A stretch of DNA of 56,657 nucleotides from Cytophagales bacterium (GTDB lineage: Bacteria > Bacteroidota > Bacteroidia > Cytophagales > Cyclobacteriaceae): contig JAKSDQ010000193.1 of NCBI GenBank assembly GCA_022360015.1, positions 1-56,657 on the forward strand. Reading direction: 5' to 3'. The translations under genes and the position numbers were made by a program. Positions 34,551-42,990 of the stretch are shown piece by piece. The notes below the pieces were generated by a model, which was given only the letters and a program-made list of their open reading frames with translations, did not search any database and was not told where the DNA came from. How positions within the stretch are numbered: position 1 is the first letter of the stretch; every line of letters begins with the position of its first letter.

Positions 34551-35318
34551 TTATTTTAATTTCAATCGATGCGAAACGGTCACGATAAAGACTGAAAAGT
34601 TGTTAAATCTCCTTCTTATCCTTCCGTTCCTCGGGTCTTCCACATTGATTCTGCGGTATTTGCTGCCGAGGTTAAATTCGGTTTGCCGCATAAATCGCAT
34701 GGTAAGATTGGTTCGCTTTAAGGGGGTGATCCTTAGCCCCAGCGTGAATCTGTGGGCATGAAGACCATTGGGTGATTGCTCCACCACCCTTTCCCCTTCG
34801 GCATCACGGTACCACAGCGGGTCTCCTGACAAGTAATAGTGAAACTCATTGGTCATGAAAGGTCTTGCCCTCAATGGTAAATCCAGATTTCTCGGATGTA
34901 TCCTCATTGCATAGCGGAGGCGGTATTCGAATTTGCTTCTCTCCGGAAGATGCCACTCGGCGCGGAAAGTATTCATAACCCTGAAACCCTTCCACTTGGT
35001 GTAGTAGCTGACGCGGCCCGTAAGCCGGCTTCTTGCCTGTTTACCAAGGTCACGCGGATCGACAGATAGTTGATAACCAAATCCCAGTCTCACCCGCTTG
35101 TTGTACCGGTAGCTGACGTTCAGACTGTTTTGAATGCGGCTTAGTTTGCGGGGGTTCCCGCTAAACATGAATAGTTGCCTTGCCGATACGCGCCATTCCT
35201 TGGTAAGCCTCGCTTCAGCACCATGGCCATACCAAATGCTCATACCGTCCTGTGCTAATGCTATGCTATGGAAAAAGAAAGTGATGAAGGCAATTAGTAT
35301 AGTTTTATTATTTTTCAT
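34551..35318 (-). CDS. DUF2490-type outer-membrane beta-barrel protein
   Basis: 255 residues from the ATG at 35316-35318 (MKNNKTILIAFITFFFHSIA, signal peptide ending ALAQ). The mature part is a run of amphipathic strands rich in Arg and Tyr/Trp (WRVSARQLFMFS, YRYNKRVRLGFGYQLS, YYTKWKGFRVMNTFRAEWHL) ending VTVSHRLKLK, the alternating C-terminal beta-signal. This is the pattern of DUF2490 proteins. It could form the outer-membrane exit of the operon's exporter, but that is inference. Confidence 0.75.
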   Translation of the reverse strand: MKNNKTILIAFITFFFHSIALAQDGMSIWYGHGAEARLTKEWRVSARQLFMFSGNPRKLSRIQNSLNVSYRYNKRVRLGFGYQLSVDPRDLGKQARSRLTGRVSYYTKWKGFRVMNTFRAEWHLPERSKFEYRLRYAMRIHPRNLDLPLRARPFMTNEFHYYLSGDPLWYRDAEGERVVEQSPNGLHAHRFTLGLRITPLKRTNLTMRFMRQTEFNLGSKYRRINVEDPRNGRIRRRFNNFSVFIVTVSHRLKLK

Positions 35319-35456
35319 AATGGTTTTACTATCACACTTAGTCAAAAAAAACTTCAGGCTTGTTACAATTTTCAGACATTCGATGTATCGGATATTTACT
35401 ATAAGTCGAAGCAGGTCGACGCTATGTAATCATCTTTTTAAAAAAATATTGAGTCT

Positions 35457-36797
35457 CTATAAAAACCTGGCCTGAATGCCCGGGTCAGGGATTTCACACA
35501 CATTTTTCATTCCGAACCATCGGTAGCGATACCGCGCAAATAACCGGTAAGCAGCCTCTCTGATGGGTTTAGGGATCAGGATAAATAGGTACATCCAATT
35601 CCAGGGGGCTTTGAGTTTTCCGGCTATCTGCAGTATGGCTGTACTGCGTGTATATACTTTTTTATTTTCTATCAATACAATCGTTGAAGTATCAGCCGGG
35701 GCCTTATACTCCTTTAACAGCTTCTGTCCTGTCTCTGACTGTTGTGAGGCAAAATGAAAATGTTTACGGTGATCATGGTCAAGAATGAATCGCACTGTTC
35801 TATCGCAAAAATTACAGGCACCATCAAACAAAACGACCGACTCGGTTTGCCCGGATTCCACATCAAGGGTATCAGGTTTTTGCTTTTTGCCAAACAGTCT
35901 TTTCAGATAGGGTATAGCTTTTTCCGTATCGAAAAAGGGCAAAAAAATCAAGCCGCTCATCTGGTACCGGAATCGGATACCCATGACAAAAAAGATTCCC
36001 CAATGCATAGTCCAGGTCAGGAAAGCCCAGATCATGCCTGCCCGTTTATTACCGAGCACCAGCGGTCCGCCCAGCTCAAGCACAAAGGTGAGAATACCCA
36101 TGAATAGGAATAATTCCGTATGCGGATATATCCATTCGAAAAGCGGGGAAAAGTTCTCACCTAACACCATCTTTCTCAGTGTATCGATCGCCACCTGCGA
36201 GCGCATGGCACTTCCTGATACCCAATCCCAGGCTAGCTCTCCAAACACTTTTGCCAAGCCTGCCAAGAAGTAGGTAAATACTGTGGCGGCACATACCAGT
36301 TTTATCGGCCAGCCATAACGCCAATGGCTGACGGTACTACTGATCATTCCTTTTCTTTTTTTCCACCAGGCATCCCAGGAGTAAGCATCTGCGGCAGCCA
36401 CAAAACCTATTACCAGCACATGCAGTACCAAAGCTATGCGGCCATGATAGATCATGGACCATGAGTTTCTGTAGCTCAGCAGGAATAAAAGCAAAATGGC
36501 AAAAAGAGGGCCTGTCCACTTGAACTTCCATCCCATTATGTAAGCAATGTTCAGTGCAATACCTAATGAAAATATTAATGTAAACAAATCAGGAGGCAAA
36601 GGGCCGTTAAGTAGGTTGGATAACCCAACCGCCTCGAACATGGCGCTGTCGGAGCGTGCTATTCTTTGCATCATATCAAACCTGGTGAGCAAATACCACA
36701 GTGAAAAACCACCCGATGCTATGCGCAGTATGGCCAGTCGTTCAGCCGGTGCCGGGCTAAACCAAAAGTTCTTGAGTTTTGTCAATAAGGTCTTCAT
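35457..36797 (-). CDS. HTTM membrane protein fused to a DCC1-like thiol-disulfide domain
   Basis: 446 residues. The first about 300 are an HTTM (vitamin K gamma-carboxylase-like) membrane domain: at least six helices, with ERLAILRIASGGFSLWYLLT and FLTWTMHWGIFFVMGIRFRY typical of it. The C-terminal about 130 residues are a DCC1-like (DUF393) domain with VVLFDGACNFCDRTVRFIL, carrying CxxC after DG, and FASQQSETGQ. HTTM domains occur next to DCC genes, but here the two are one chain. The start codon overlaps the upstream gene's stop by 4 bp. A membrane redox modification role is likely; the substrate is unknown. Confidence 0.85.
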   Translation of the reverse strand: MKTLLTKLKNFWFSPAPAERLAILRIASGGFSLWYLLTRFDMMQRIARSDSAMFEAVGLSNLLNGPLPPDLFTLIFSLGIALNIAYIMGWKFKWTGPLFAILLLFLLSYRNSWSMIYHGRIALVLHVLVIGFVAAADAYSWDAWWKKRKGMISSTVSHWRYGWPIKLVCAATVFTYFLAGLAKVFGELAWDWVSGSAMRSQVAIDTLRKMVLGENFSPLFEWIYPHTELFLFMGILTFVLELGGPLVLGNKRAGMIWAFLTWTMHWGIFFVMGIRFRYQMSGLIFLPFFDTEKAIPYLKRLFGKKQKPDTLDVESGQTESVVLFDGACNFCDRTVRFILDHDHRKHFHFASQQSETGQKLLKEYKAPADTSTIVLIENKKVYTRSTAILQIAGKLKAPWNWMYLFILIPKPIREAAYRLFARYRYRWFGMKNVCEIPDPGIQARFL

Positions 36798-37255
36798 TTC
36801 TTTTCAATATTTTGATAGCTATAAACTGTTTCTTTGATTGGAAGCTTGTTTTCGGACATAAAAAAATCATCCAGATTATACCTGCCTCTTACCATTTCAA
36901 CCCTTACCAATTCATTGTATGGAGCCTTGTTAGTCCGGGCTAACCTTGTGGCTACTTTTTTAGTGAGTTCCTCTACATCACCCTGCCTCGCCCGCTTATT
37001 AATTTGCCTTCTTACCTGGTTGAAGCCACCTGGTCCTGCGTACTTGTAGGGGATATAATGTCGCTTCCCGGAAATGTCATAACCCACAAAGTAAGGTAGC
37101 GAATGCGTTGCTTTTCGCTTGTGTGAAAACATGGGGTAATAGGAAAAAGGAAACTCATCCTGAGGGTTTTCTACCCAGTTTTGCCGTACCGGCCATAATA
37201 TGGCCATGATCATTATCACACTAAATATCGATGCGGCTGCTTTTGTCTTAATCAT
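36794..37255 (-). CDS. Small membrane-anchored protein, HTTM partner
   Basis: 153 residues, one N-terminal transmembrane helix (about 7-23). The segment FPFSYYPMFSHKRKATHSLP and the repeated basic stretches (KRARQGDVEELTKKVATRLA) resemble small proteins encoded beside HTTM genes. It overlaps the HTTM-DCC gene by 4 bp and is first in the operon. Function unknown; likely a periplasmic accessory. Confidence 0.65.
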   Translation of the reverse strand: MIKTKAAASIFSVIMIMAILWPVRQNWVENPQDEFPFSYYPMFSHKRKATHSLPYFVGYDISGKRHYIPYKYAGPGGFNQVRRQINKRARQGDVEELTKKVATRLARTNKAPYNELVRVEMVRGRYNLDDFFMSENKLPIKETVYSYQNIEKK

Positions 37256-37582
37256 GGTTATCGTATTTGGTTGTTAAACTTGCGTTGAATTCGAGGTTGT
37301 ACTGCTTAGTCGATGCTGGTGGTTAATATGTAATCTGGGGGAGGATCTTTTTTGGGGATTTTTAGGGGGGTGTGGGGCACACCGGAGATCACCAGTCATA
37401 GTATGACTCTAAGTCATACTATGACTAAAACGAAAATAAATGCAGCACCTATAATGAGTTGTGCAACACCCACGTCCCGCATGCGCCCTACTTTTAACCC
37501 TGAAAACTGAAAACCCGGAACCCGGAACTAGAAACCTGTGACCCGCAACCTCACAACCCGCAAACTTTCACTTCTTTTCTTC
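37256..37582. other. Intergenic region with repeats
   Basis: About 330 bp. It holds the promoter of the five-gene operon (minus strand), the AGTCATA double hairpin (37394-37426), an inverted copy of the TTGTGCAACACCCACG repeat (about 37455-37470) and a low-complexity patch of repeated AACCCGNAACC-type units (37488-37560). Confidence 0.55.
37394..37426. repeat. AGTCATA double hairpin at the upstream end of the operon
   Basis: Same 15+3+15 structure as 31640-31672, with loop CTA instead of TTG. It lies about 140 bp upstream of the first gene of the operon. Two identical elements bracketing 5.7 kb suggest either shared regulation or borders of a transferred cassette. Confidence 0.85.
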
Positions 37583-40339
37583 TTACACAGAGGTCCTGAA
37601 AAAGTTTCTCCACGCCAGTGCCGCAATGCCGGTTATCAAAAGAGCGATCATCATATAGTACCATATATTTCCGGAAGCGTCAGAGGTCTGGGGGTCTCCG
37701 ACAAAAATCAGGTGTGACCAATAGGAGGGGGAATGGAATTGCGCGTAATCCGGATTTTTCATCAAATCGATTTTAGCCAGTTTCAGGGACTGGGAGAATC
37801 CCAGCCCTTTTCTGAGATATTCATAAAACTTCTGGCTTATAAAAGCAGTGGCATGATCCTCGGCTTTCCAGAGGGAGGTTACCATATTCGGACAGCCGGC
37901 GATGGCAAAAGCCCTTGAAAGACTCATGATCCCTTCCCCGCTTACCAGTTTGCCATGGGCGGTTTCACAGGCGCTGAGAAAAGCCAGGTGCGTCTGGTTC
38001 AGGGAAATGTTGTACAACTCGTGGGCAAATAGTTTATAGCTGTTGTCGCCGGCCAAATCCGGGTAAAAAACAATAAACGAACGGGAAGGATCTTCGCTAT
38101 TAGCGATACTGTGTGTTGCCAGATGGATGATGGCCACACTGTCTTTATATTTCAGGAAATTTGATTTGGTGGCTTCGTCACCGGTGAGCCATTTACCATC
38201 CAGTTGGCTGGCCTCCTGTTCTGTGTAATGAAGCGGCAAAAACTCAGCTACCCTTTCCTTGGATTGTTCCGGCGGTCCGGAAAAGGGGGTAACAATGAGG
38301 GCATTTTGTAAATCCAGGGTCTCCTGACCTGCATGGCTCAGAAAGGAGGCCGCATATTGGTAAGTCACCCCATAATTTTTGATGAGATATTCGCCCGATT
38401 CATCTTCCAGTGCTTCAAAAGGCAGGTTATTAAGTCTTTGGTGGGGAATGATTATCATTGAACTTTTGCCTCTCAAATCTTCTTTTGCCGGAAGTATCAG
38501 TTTTTGATAGAGCGTTTTTGCAAATGAACTGCCAGCATAAACTTTACCGGGCACAAATTGGCGCAGTTCCTTTTCAAGTTGTTGCAAGGCCCGGCGATAG
38601 CCATCGTCTATGGGTATCTGATAATATTTCAGGTCAGCATTGGTCAGCACGAAAAGGACTATGCTAGTGTCACAATAAAAATACGACAGCAGGGCGGACC
38701 GGTCGTCGAGTATTTTGTGTTGAATATAAGACAGCGCCACACTATCATTACTAAACTTTTTCCGGTAGTATTCAGGGTATTCATGCAGTGTAGCCTGGAG
38801 TCTGGACAAATCCAGTTGTATATCCCGGATTTCAGTTTTCAACGAAGCAATTGCTTCTTCATCTTCCGTATTATCAATTTTAAGAAAAAGCCTGGACAGA
38901 TTAAATTTCAGGTTTTGTTCTTTTTCCAGCAATGAGTCCGGCAAGTCAGAGTAGGGTTTAATCTGATTCTCTTTTAAACTTATTGCTAATGCGGTGGCTT
39001 TACTCTTTTCTGCCCAGTAAAGGGCATGTTCCACATATTTCTTGTCATGGGTGGTCTCATAAGTATTTATAAGCAATTGCACACCTTGCTGATACGCTTT
39101 AAATACTTTTTGCCCGATAAAAAGCCGTGCATCTTCATTATCAAATGATTTGTTGATAAAATCAGCCATCCTGAAAGCAGCGTTGTAGGTATTTAATGAC
39201 GCGTTTAGATAGCGATCATCCTTTTCTTGATTGTACAAGCCATACAAACAGATCGCTTTGGCCACAAGACTTTCAAACAATGAAAAACTGCTAAAGCCGG
39301 TGGCAAAGTTTTTGGGGTTCAATAAAATATTGTTATCATCAAAATCATAATCCAACTGGATAATAGACTGTTGATAGTAGTCAAGTGCTTTCAGATAATC
39401 CTTTTTTTGATAATAAATATCGCCCAGCAGCTTGTAAGTAAATCCTATTCTATCGTATTTCCCCTCTCTTTTCCACATTGACAATGATTTTTGGAAATGT
39501 TCTTCCGCTAAATCGTACCGGCCCTGCTGGAAATAGGTGTGGCCAATTTTATTATGATAGACTACACTATGTCTTCTGACACTGTCTTTCACGTTGGTCA
39601 AGTATAGTAGTGCACTGTCAGGCTCATATTTTTTAAGAAAAGTCATGCCCAGATTAATATAAATCTCATCATTACGAACATTAAGGTCCAGGATCTCCTT
39701 GTATAACACTATCGCAGAATCATAAAGCTCCAGGCGTACCAAAGCGGTAGCGATATTACTTTTGAAAGTGTAAAGACCTCTGTCGATGTAATTCTCCTGC
39801 CGGGCTATTTCCAGGGCTTTACCGAAATAGTTGATGCTTTGGGCATAATTACCTGCCTCAAAGTGCAGTACGCCAAATGAATTATACAAATGAGGGTCCT
39901 GATTTTTGTAAAGACTTTTTTCTGCCTTTTCGAGATAGTATTTGGAGGAATCAAAGTTATGGAGGTAATAGTGGGAATTACCGGAGTAAACATAAGGGGT
40001 ATATAGCAATGAGTCCGCTAATTCAAATTTCTGACAAAGGCTTATCGCTTTTTTAAACAGCTCCAATGCTTCATTGTTTAGCCCATGGTCTTGTTTCAGA
40101 ATTCCTGCCCTTTCATAACAGTCAAAAAGCATGAGCGCATTTTCTTGTGTATGTGACAACATAGAGGCTACCTGAAGATATCTTGTGGTAGCAAGAGAAT
40201 CTGAATAAGCAGTGGGTGGATAGGTATTAAAGTATTCCTCGGCTTCGTGATAAAGTTGCCGGGCATTTTCTTCCTGTGCAACACAGTCGAAGAAAGAAAA
40301 GAGGTGGAATAGGGTAAAGCAAAAGGAAATCCGAGTCAT
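37583..40339 (-). CDS. Secreted TPR-CHAT protein (caspase-like protease fold)
   Basis: About 918 residues from the ATG at 40337-40339 (MTRISFCFTLFHLFSFFDC, signal peptide). At least eight TPR units span about 30-400 (YNSFGVLHFEAGNYAQSINYFGKAL, IGHTYFQQGRYDLAEEHFQKSL and others), then a helical linker. The CHAT domain (about 600-905) has HLATHS (histidine about 742) and LSACETA (cysteine about 789), the expected catalytic dyad. It ends in one transmembrane helix and a short basic tail. It faces the periplasm. Together with the ECF sigma and TPR anti-sigma genes at 29903-31286 it may form a signalling unit. Confidence 0.9.
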   Translation of the reverse strand: MTRISFCFTLFHLFSFFDCVAQEENARQLYHEAEEYFNTYPPTAYSDSLATTRYLQVASMLSHTQENALMLFDCYERAGILKQDHGLNNEALELFKKAISLCQKFELADSLLYTPYVYSGNSHYYLHNFDSSKYYLEKAEKSLYKNQDPHLYNSFGVLHFEAGNYAQSINYFGKALEIARQENYIDRGLYTFKSNIATALVRLELYDSAIVLYKEILDLNVRNDEIYINLGMTFLKKYEPDSALLYLTNVKDSVRRHSVVYHNKIGHTYFQQGRYDLAEEHFQKSLSMWKREGKYDRIGFTYKLLGDIYYQKKDYLKALDYYQQSIIQLDYDFDDNNILLNPKNFATGFSSFSLFESLVAKAICLYGLYNQEKDDRYLNASLNTYNAAFRMADFINKSFDNEDARLFIGQKVFKAYQQGVQLLINTYETTHDKKYVEHALYWAEKSKATALAISLKENQIKPYSDLPDSLLEKEQNLKFNLSRLFLKIDNTEDEEAIASLKTEIRDIQLDLSRLQATLHEYPEYYRKKFSNDSVALSYIQHKILDDRSALLSYFYCDTSIVLFVLTNADLKYYQIPIDDGYRRALQQLEKELRQFVPGKVYAGSSFAKTLYQKLILPAKEDLRGKSSMIIIPHQRLNNLPFEALEDESGEYLIKNYGVTYQYAASFLSHAGQETLDLQNALIVTPFSGPPEQSKERVAEFLPLHYTEQEASQLDGKWLTGDEATKSNFLKYKDSVAIIHLATHSIANSEDPSRSFIVFYPDLAGDNSYKLFAHELYNISLNQTHLAFLSACETAHGKLVSGEGIMSLSRAFAIAGCPNMVTSLWKAEDHATAFISQKFYEYLRKGLGFSQSLKLAKIDLMKNPDYAQFHSPSYWSHLIFVGDPQTSDASGNIWYYMMIALLITGIAALAWRNFFRTSV

Positions 40340-40588
40340 GCGTTGAATGATTTTAAACAAAATTACATTATTACCGTCAGGAATTATATTTTTCTGCAAT
40401 ACTTAAGAATCGGTGACTCCTGCTTATGGTGGTGTACCTTGAAAAAGTCTTGCTAAGTGGATTAATTCAACAAATCCGGTCGGAGGTCCAGGTGCTCAAC
40501 ATACAGCAGGCCGACACCAACCTTTTAAAGAACACAATGCTCCCTGCCCACCCCGAAAGGCAGGAGGAAGCAAGGGTATTCAATAGCT

Positions 40589-41581
40589 TTATTGGACTTT
40601 TCCGACAATCAGGATGTATCTGGGTCTTCTCATACCCGGTCTATCGGTCGCTGTCCTCGAAACGTTTGACCTCCTGCTGCCACTTCCCGGTGCTGCTGAA
40701 AGGCTATTCCTTTCGTTAATTTCATCAAGCAGGGAAGCAGGGATATCACCGCGGGTTTCAAAATAGAAGAAACGAACGTCAATGCCGTTGAGGGTGTGGT
40801 TACTGGCGTCGTTAAGGCGGTAATTGATTCTGAAGTCTTTTTCAGTTCCATTCACAGGATTAGGCCCAAATACGCCATTGGCGAGGGTATTTTTTACGTT
40901 AATAACACCGGTAGCTTTATTAATGTCGACTCCCTGAGGTATTACTTCTTGTCCTGGCAAAGGCTCGTCTCCTGTACCATCTCCGTCGTCATCATCGGGA
41001 CCGTCATCAAATTCGCATCCATCATCGTCGTCATCATCATGATCATCGTCGTCGTCGTCATCGTCGTCATCATCGTCATCGTCATCGTCATCTGAACATG
41101 GCGGAAGCAGTCCTTTTTGGGCGTTGTAAAACGGAATGGCCAGCGTATCGGCGGTATTGATTTCGTAAATATGATCTTCGTAATCTATTCCTGAAATTAC
41201 AATGGAAATCTTACAGCTATCTGTTGTGCCTTGTGGAATAAAAAAGACTTCATAGGCAAGCCCGGTTTCACTTTGACTTACATTGATTGCTCCGGTGGTG
41301 CTGTCGATAACTAATCCTCCGGGGAAAGCCCCGTAAGTACCTGTTTGCGCAATAAGGGGTGATTCGATATAGTCCGTGATTTGCTCTCTCAAGTAGAATA
41401 TGGTATCTGAATACTCAAAGTCAGCGCAAATAGCCGTTGAACCGTTGTTTGCTGTTCCGCTTGAATCAATCCCATTGTTATTTACCTGGTTGGGTGATAT
41501 GTCGTCATCACTGCATGACAAAATACTCATAGTTAGTATGGTCAAAACCAGGGTAGAAATTTTTAACATTCGATAGTTCAT
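40589..41581 (-). CDS. Lipoprotein with poly-aspartate tract
   Basis: 330 residues from the ATG at 41579-41581 (MNYRMLKISTLVLT); lipobox SILSC, so a lipoprotein. The centre contains a run of 17 aspartates, a histidine and six more, then further Asp-rich segments (41030-41095), encoded by mixed GAC/GAT codons. Such a tract should bind calcium or other cations. Domains on each side have VIDSTTGAINVSQSETG and DINKATGVINVKNTLANGVFG, two related half-repeats. The C-terminus is basic. No family recognised; probably a cell-surface protein. Confidence 0.7.
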   Translation of the reverse strand: MNYRMLKISTLVLTILTMSILSCSDDDISPNQVNNNGIDSSGTANNGSTAICADFEYSDTIFYLREQITDYIESPLIAQTGTYGAFPGGLVIDSTTGAINVSQSETGLAYEVFFIPQGTTDSCKISIVISGIDYEDHIYEINTADTLAIPFYNAQKGLLPPCSDDDDDDDDDDDDDDDDDHDDDDDDGCEFDDGPDDDDGDGTGDEPLPGQEVIPQGVDINKATGVINVKNTLANGVFGPNPVNGTEKDFRINYRLNDASNHTLNGIDVRFFYFETRGDIPASLLDEINERNSLSAAPGSGSRRSNVSRTATDRPGMRRPRYILIVGKVQ

Positions 41582-41790
41582 TGTTGGTTTTTGTATTAAG
41601 TCGTAATGGTTTGTAGTAATGTAACCGTTAAAGACAGACAATTCCTCTAAAACTTTACATTTTATTTTTTTTATCTCAGAATGTTTGCTTGGTGAATCGG
41701 TAGCTTTTCTTCAAAAACCTCTTTAAGCACTTTTCAGATGGCCTGGAGGTGGGCGGTAAGTTACAATCGTTTTTTATTATATTCACTTTC

Positions 41791-41861
41791 ATATCACTAA
41801 AGTTATGTTATTTTTTGCGGATGGGAGCAACGCTATGGGAAACTACTATATAACTTAATTC
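41791..41861 (+). repeat. Dispersed 70-bp repeat, copy 2
   Basis: Matches 31379-31450 in the same orientation (GCGGATGGGAGCAACGCTA core, TACTATATAACT end). It is followed by a GTGGGTGTTGCACAACG copy at 41883-41899, as the hairpin at 27665 is preceded by one. Confidence 0.75.
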
Positions 41862-41929
41862 TTAATCTGGCGCCAGCGTCTCGTGGGTGTTGCACAACGT
41901 TTTCGGCCAATGTTCGACCACTGATACTT

Positions 41930-42712
41930 TCAGGTAAGTCCAAGAAGAGCAACAGCCGAAGAAGGAAGCCGGCTTAAAGTTTCCTGCAGAATGTATTTCT
42001 TTTGGTCAACCTGCTGAGGCTGGTCTTTTCTGCAAAAATAGCTGTGAATAGCCCTTCGGGGATGACCGGTAGTGTTGTCGGTACCCCCGTGCCAGGCATG
42101 TGAATTAAAAATTACTACCGAACCTGCCGGTGCTTCTATGAGCACTTCGTCGGGGTGGGTGGCAAAGGGGTCCTGTAAAACATCTTGCGGCAACGAGCTG
42201 TTGCGGTGGGTTCCGGGTACGATCCTTGTCGCCCCGTTTTCTTTGGAAAAATCATCCAGAAGCCAGATGGAATTGCATACTTTGTAATCATGAGGTGAAA
42301 CCGCCTCGTGCCAATCTGCATGTAATTTTTGAAGACCTTGTCCGGCCCTGGCAGCACGGTAATTGAGTGAAGAAAGCTTAATTTCATGGCCCAGTACATG
42401 GGCCATACCGGCAAGCACACGGGGATGGGTATAAAAGATGTCGAATAATACGCCTTTATTTACAAGGTCAGCCAACCGATCGGCACCGGCCTCTTTGGGA
42501 TGTCGTATGTAGGGAGAATCCATCAATTCCGACCCTGCCTGTTCCCCTTCCGACTCCAGCAATCGGTTCAACCTGTTTCTGATTGCTTCAAGCTGCCGAT
42601 CATTCAGGAGTTGGCCTAAATTCAGATAACCATTCTCATCCAGAAAAGCTTTTTCAGAAGCCGTTAGCGTACTTTCCTGCACTCCTAACCGGGATAGCAT
42701 TGCGTCTTGCAT
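41930..42712 (-). CDS. Phytanoyl-CoA dioxygenase (PhyH) family protein
   Basis: About 260 residues from the ATG at 42710-42712 (MQDAMLSRLG); the open frame reaches 42766. A non-heme Fe(II)/2-oxoglutarate enzyme fold: HADWH (H and D of the facial triad), NGATRIVPGTHR, then VIFNSHAWHGGTDN with the distal histidine and GHPRRAIHSYF with the arginine that binds 2-oxoglutarate. Probably hydroxylates a small molecule; the substrate is unknown. A decayed fragment separates it from the DUF1501 gene upstream, and a repeat region follows. Confidence 0.88.
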   Translation of the reverse strand: MQDAMLSRLGVQESTLTASEKAFLDENGYLNLGQLLNDRQLEAIRNRLNRLLESEGEQAGSELMDSPYIRHPKEAGADRLADLVNKGVLFDIFYTHPRVLAGMAHVLGHEIKLSSLNYRAARAGQGLQKLHADWHEAVSPHDYKVCNSIWLLDDFSKENGATRIVPGTHRNSSLPQDVLQDPFATHPDEVLIEAPAGSVVIFNSHAWHGGTDNTTGHPRRAIHSYFCRKDQPQQVDQKKYILQETLSRLPSSAVALLGLT

Positions 42713-42786
42713 AAGATAAGGATTTGAATAAAGATAAAAAAAAATTGATCCAAAAGCTATGACCAAAGGGTTGCCGTAGGCTTAGC

Positions 42787-42990
42787 CTATCGATACACAG
42801 CCACCTCATCCACATAGATCCCGGACGGTACACACATTTCCAGTTGGGCCGGTGCGGGAATGATGGCCAAGGCATGGTTTTCTGTTGTAAAAAAAATTGT
42901 CGGAATCAAAAGCAGGCATTTTGAATTTACGGTGGTCCAGTCAACCCCTGCTGATTCAGGTTTGTTATTACCAGGTATATTAAAATCAAT
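42787..42990 (-). pseudogene. Fragment of a LamG-like domain end
   Basis: A 67-codon frame, entered just after the DUF1501 stop, ends PSGIYVDEVAVYR-stop. The motif GxxDEVAxY is typical of the last strand of LamG/concanavalin-like domains, which often accompany PSD1-type proteins. No start and no complete domain. Remnant of a gene that stood between the DUF1501 and PhyH genes. Confidence 0.45.

Noticed and set aside
41030-41095. Trinucleotide repeat resembling a CRISPR or microsatellite
   Set aside because: It is the coding sequence for poly-aspartate in the lipoprotein, with mixed codons and no spacers.
42654-42875. Minus-strand open frame upstream of PhyH
   Set aside because: Wrong frame relative to the LamG-like fragment and biased composition; likely a shadow.
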